Source of the DNA: Acidobacteriota bacterium
GTDB lineage: Bacteria > Acidobacteriota > Blastocatellia > Pyrinomonadales > Pyrinomonadaceae
Length of the DNA stretch: 6,683 bases
Assembly: GCA_003222935.1 (NCBI GenBank)
Contig: QHXL01000098.1
Coordinates: forward strand, 1 to 6,683
Direction: 5' to 3'
A program made the translations under genes and the position numbers. Below are positions 5,454-6,683 of the stretch, piece by piece (position 1 is the stretch's first letter; every line of letters starts with the position of its first letter). The notes beneath the pieces are model-generated. The model was not told where the DNA came from, made no database searches, and was given only the letters and a program-made list of their open reading frames with translations.

Positions 5454-6683
5454 TCAGGATTTCCCCGCGATCCCCGCTAACTCTTCTTCTTCATCGGCAA
5501 ACTGTAACTCGTAGAGTTTCTTGTAGCGACCGCCGCTCGAGAGAAGTTCAGAGTGAGTGCCGGTTTCCAGAATGCGACCAGCTTCCATTACCACAATTAC
5601 ATCAGCGCGACGGACTGTTGAGAGTCGATGAGCGATCACGATCGTCGTTCGATCACGAACGAGGTTATTAATAGCTCGTTGGACGAACTGCTCTGACTCA
5701 GCATCGAGGGCAGAAGTAGCTTCATCCAAAATTAGTACGGGAGCATTTACCAGAATTGCTCTGGCGATAGCAAGACGTTGACGTTGCCCGCCCGAAAGAA
5801 AGATGCCGCGCTCGCCCACAATCGTATCGTAGCCTTTAGGCATTTCGCGAATGAAGTCGTGCGCAAAAGCGATTCGAGCAGCTTCTTCGATCTCAGCGTC
5901 GGTGGCCGCGGGCTTACCGTAGGCAATGTTATGACGAACAGTGTCATTGAAGAGCACAGTTTCCTGCGTGACAAGAGCAATTTGTTTTCTGAGACTGCTA
6001 AGTGATGCTTCGCGTAGATCTAGTCCATCAAAGAAAACAGCTCCAGAAGTTGGATCATGAAATCTGGGTAATAGCTTTGTGAGTGTTGATTTGCCACCAC
6101 CGGATTCGCCGACGAGGGCGACCATGGTTCCCGCGCGAATAATCAGATTGATATCCCGCAAAACAGAACGTTCTTCATTCGCATAGCCAAACGAGACATT
6201 GCGCAACTCGATGTTCGACTTTAGCGGACTGAGATCTTTTGCGTCTGGTTTTTCCTTAATCTCTGCGTGCTCATCCATCACTTCCAGCACGTGATGAGCT
6301 GCTGCCAACGCTTGCTCCATGCTGTTTTGCAGGCGCGACAATTTGCGCATCGGGTCGTAACTGCGAAACAGAAAGAACAGGAACGCGAAGAACTGCGCTC
6401 TTTCCATCCGTCCCGAGATGATTTCCTGCTGACCGATGAAGAGAAACAGGACAACGAAGACCATGCCAATCATTTCAATTACCGGCGGCGACGCACCTGC
6501 AATCATCGCGCTCCGAAGGTTCGCCCGCACGATCGTCTTTGCCACGTTGGAAAATCTCACATTTTCCCGCCCTTCGGCCCGGTAGGCTTTGACAATCCCC
6601 TGGTTTGCTAAGGCTTCCTGTGCAGTGTCAGTAAGGTGCTTGCTGCCTTCGAAGCTTTCGCGCGCAAGATTTCTTAGCGCCTT
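5454..6683 (-). CDS. MsbA-like lipid ABC exporter, permease-ATPase fusion, N-terminus outside window
   Basis: The frame is open to the right edge, giving the C-terminal 409 residues; a GTG at 6560 is internal, because upstream codons continue typical exporter sequence (ALANQGIVKAYRAEGRE). The protein is an inner-membrane half-transporter that dimerises and uses ATP to flip lipids, most like MsbA (lipid A core export). Two transmembrane helices remain (near IEMIGMVFVVLFLFIG and AQFFAFLFFLF). The nucleotide-binding domain is intact: Walker A GESGGGKST (6084-6110), Q-loop VTQETVLF, signature LSGGQ (5784-5798), Walker B VLILDE with the SALD D-loop (5703-5738) and H-loop IAHRLS. Missing are the first four helices or so, about 180-200 residues. 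A multidrug or other lipid exporter of the same fold cannot be excluded. It lies upstream of yicC on the same strand, separated by repeat copy B. Confidence 0.93.
   Translation of the reverse strand, partial: KALRNLARESFEGSKHLTDTAQEALANQGIVKAYRAEGRENVRFSNVAKTIVRANLRSAMIAGASPPVIEMIGMVFVVLFLFIGQQEIISGRMERAQFFAFLFFLFRSYDPMRKLSRLQNSMEQALAAAHHVLEVMDEHAEIKEKPDAKDLSPLKSNIELRNVSFGYANEERSVLRDINLIIRAGTMVALVGESGGGKSTLTKLLPRFHDPTSGAVFFDGLDLREASLSSLRKQIALVTQETVLFNDTVRHNIAYGKPAATDAEIEEAARIAFAHDFIREMPKGYDTIVGERGIFLSGGQRQRLAIARAILVNAPVLILDEATSALDAESEQFVQRAINNLVRDRTTIVIAHRLSTVRRADVIVVMEAGRILETGTHSELLSSGGRYKKLYELQFADEEEELAGIAGKS

Noticed and set aside
5454..6560. ABC gene starting at GTG 6560
   Set aside because: The same frame stays open to the window edge and encodes typical exporter sequence before the GTG, so the gene is cut by the window, not short.
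6267..6611. 114-codon plus-strand reading frame
   Set aside because: It is antisense to the ABC exporter, whose transmembrane and linker sequence is plainly coding on the other strand.

Overview
This 6.7-kb chromosomal window looks like it comes from a Gram-negative, aerobic bacterium of moderate GC. It carries an MsbA-type lipid exporter, an electron-transfer flavoprotein:quinone oxidoreductase (ETF-QO) and a yicC-gmk-rpoZ housekeeping cluster. Protein style and gene order suggest Acidobacteriota (Blastocatellia/Pyrinomonadales-like), but that placement is inference, not demonstrated.

Layout, left to right. At 1-1341 (minus) is the N-terminal 447 residues of an exported, helix-rich protein of unknown function whose 3' end lies outside the window. 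A 270-bp divergent intergenic region (1342-1611) holds a near-perfect 97-bp inverted repeat (1430-1526). Next to it is a probable promoter for the rightward gene, with a TGAATG-GT-CATTCA palindrome over the expected transcription start. At 1615-3324 (plus) is a complete ETF-QO. The leftward cluster yicC (4423-5301), gmk (3765-4433) and rpoZ (3472-3717) converges on it; yicC and gmk overlap by 11 nt. At 5454-6683 (minus), upstream of yicC on the same strand, is the C-terminal 409 residues of an MsbA-like ABC exporter that begins outside the window.

The least expected content is intergenic. Two related ~110-117-bp imperfect palindromes (3337-3453 and 5339-5448) each sit within about 12 bp of a stop codon: one after ETF-QO, one after the ABC exporter. 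They share arms, loop blocks and overall plan, so they appear to be copies of one dispersed element. The 97-bp inverted repeat in the divergent region has a different sequence and would be a second repeat type.

The genes do not form one pathway. ETF-QO passes electrons from flavoprotein dehydrogenases (beta-oxidation, amino-acid catabolism) to the quinone pool. yicC-gmk-rpoZ links RNA turnover, GDP supply and RNA polymerase assembly. The ABC protein probably flips lipid A-type lipids. I saw no tRNA, rRNA, CRISPR array, transposase or phage gene. No clearly new multi-gene system is visible; the novelty candidates are the repeat elements, the operator-like site and the uncharacterised exported protein.
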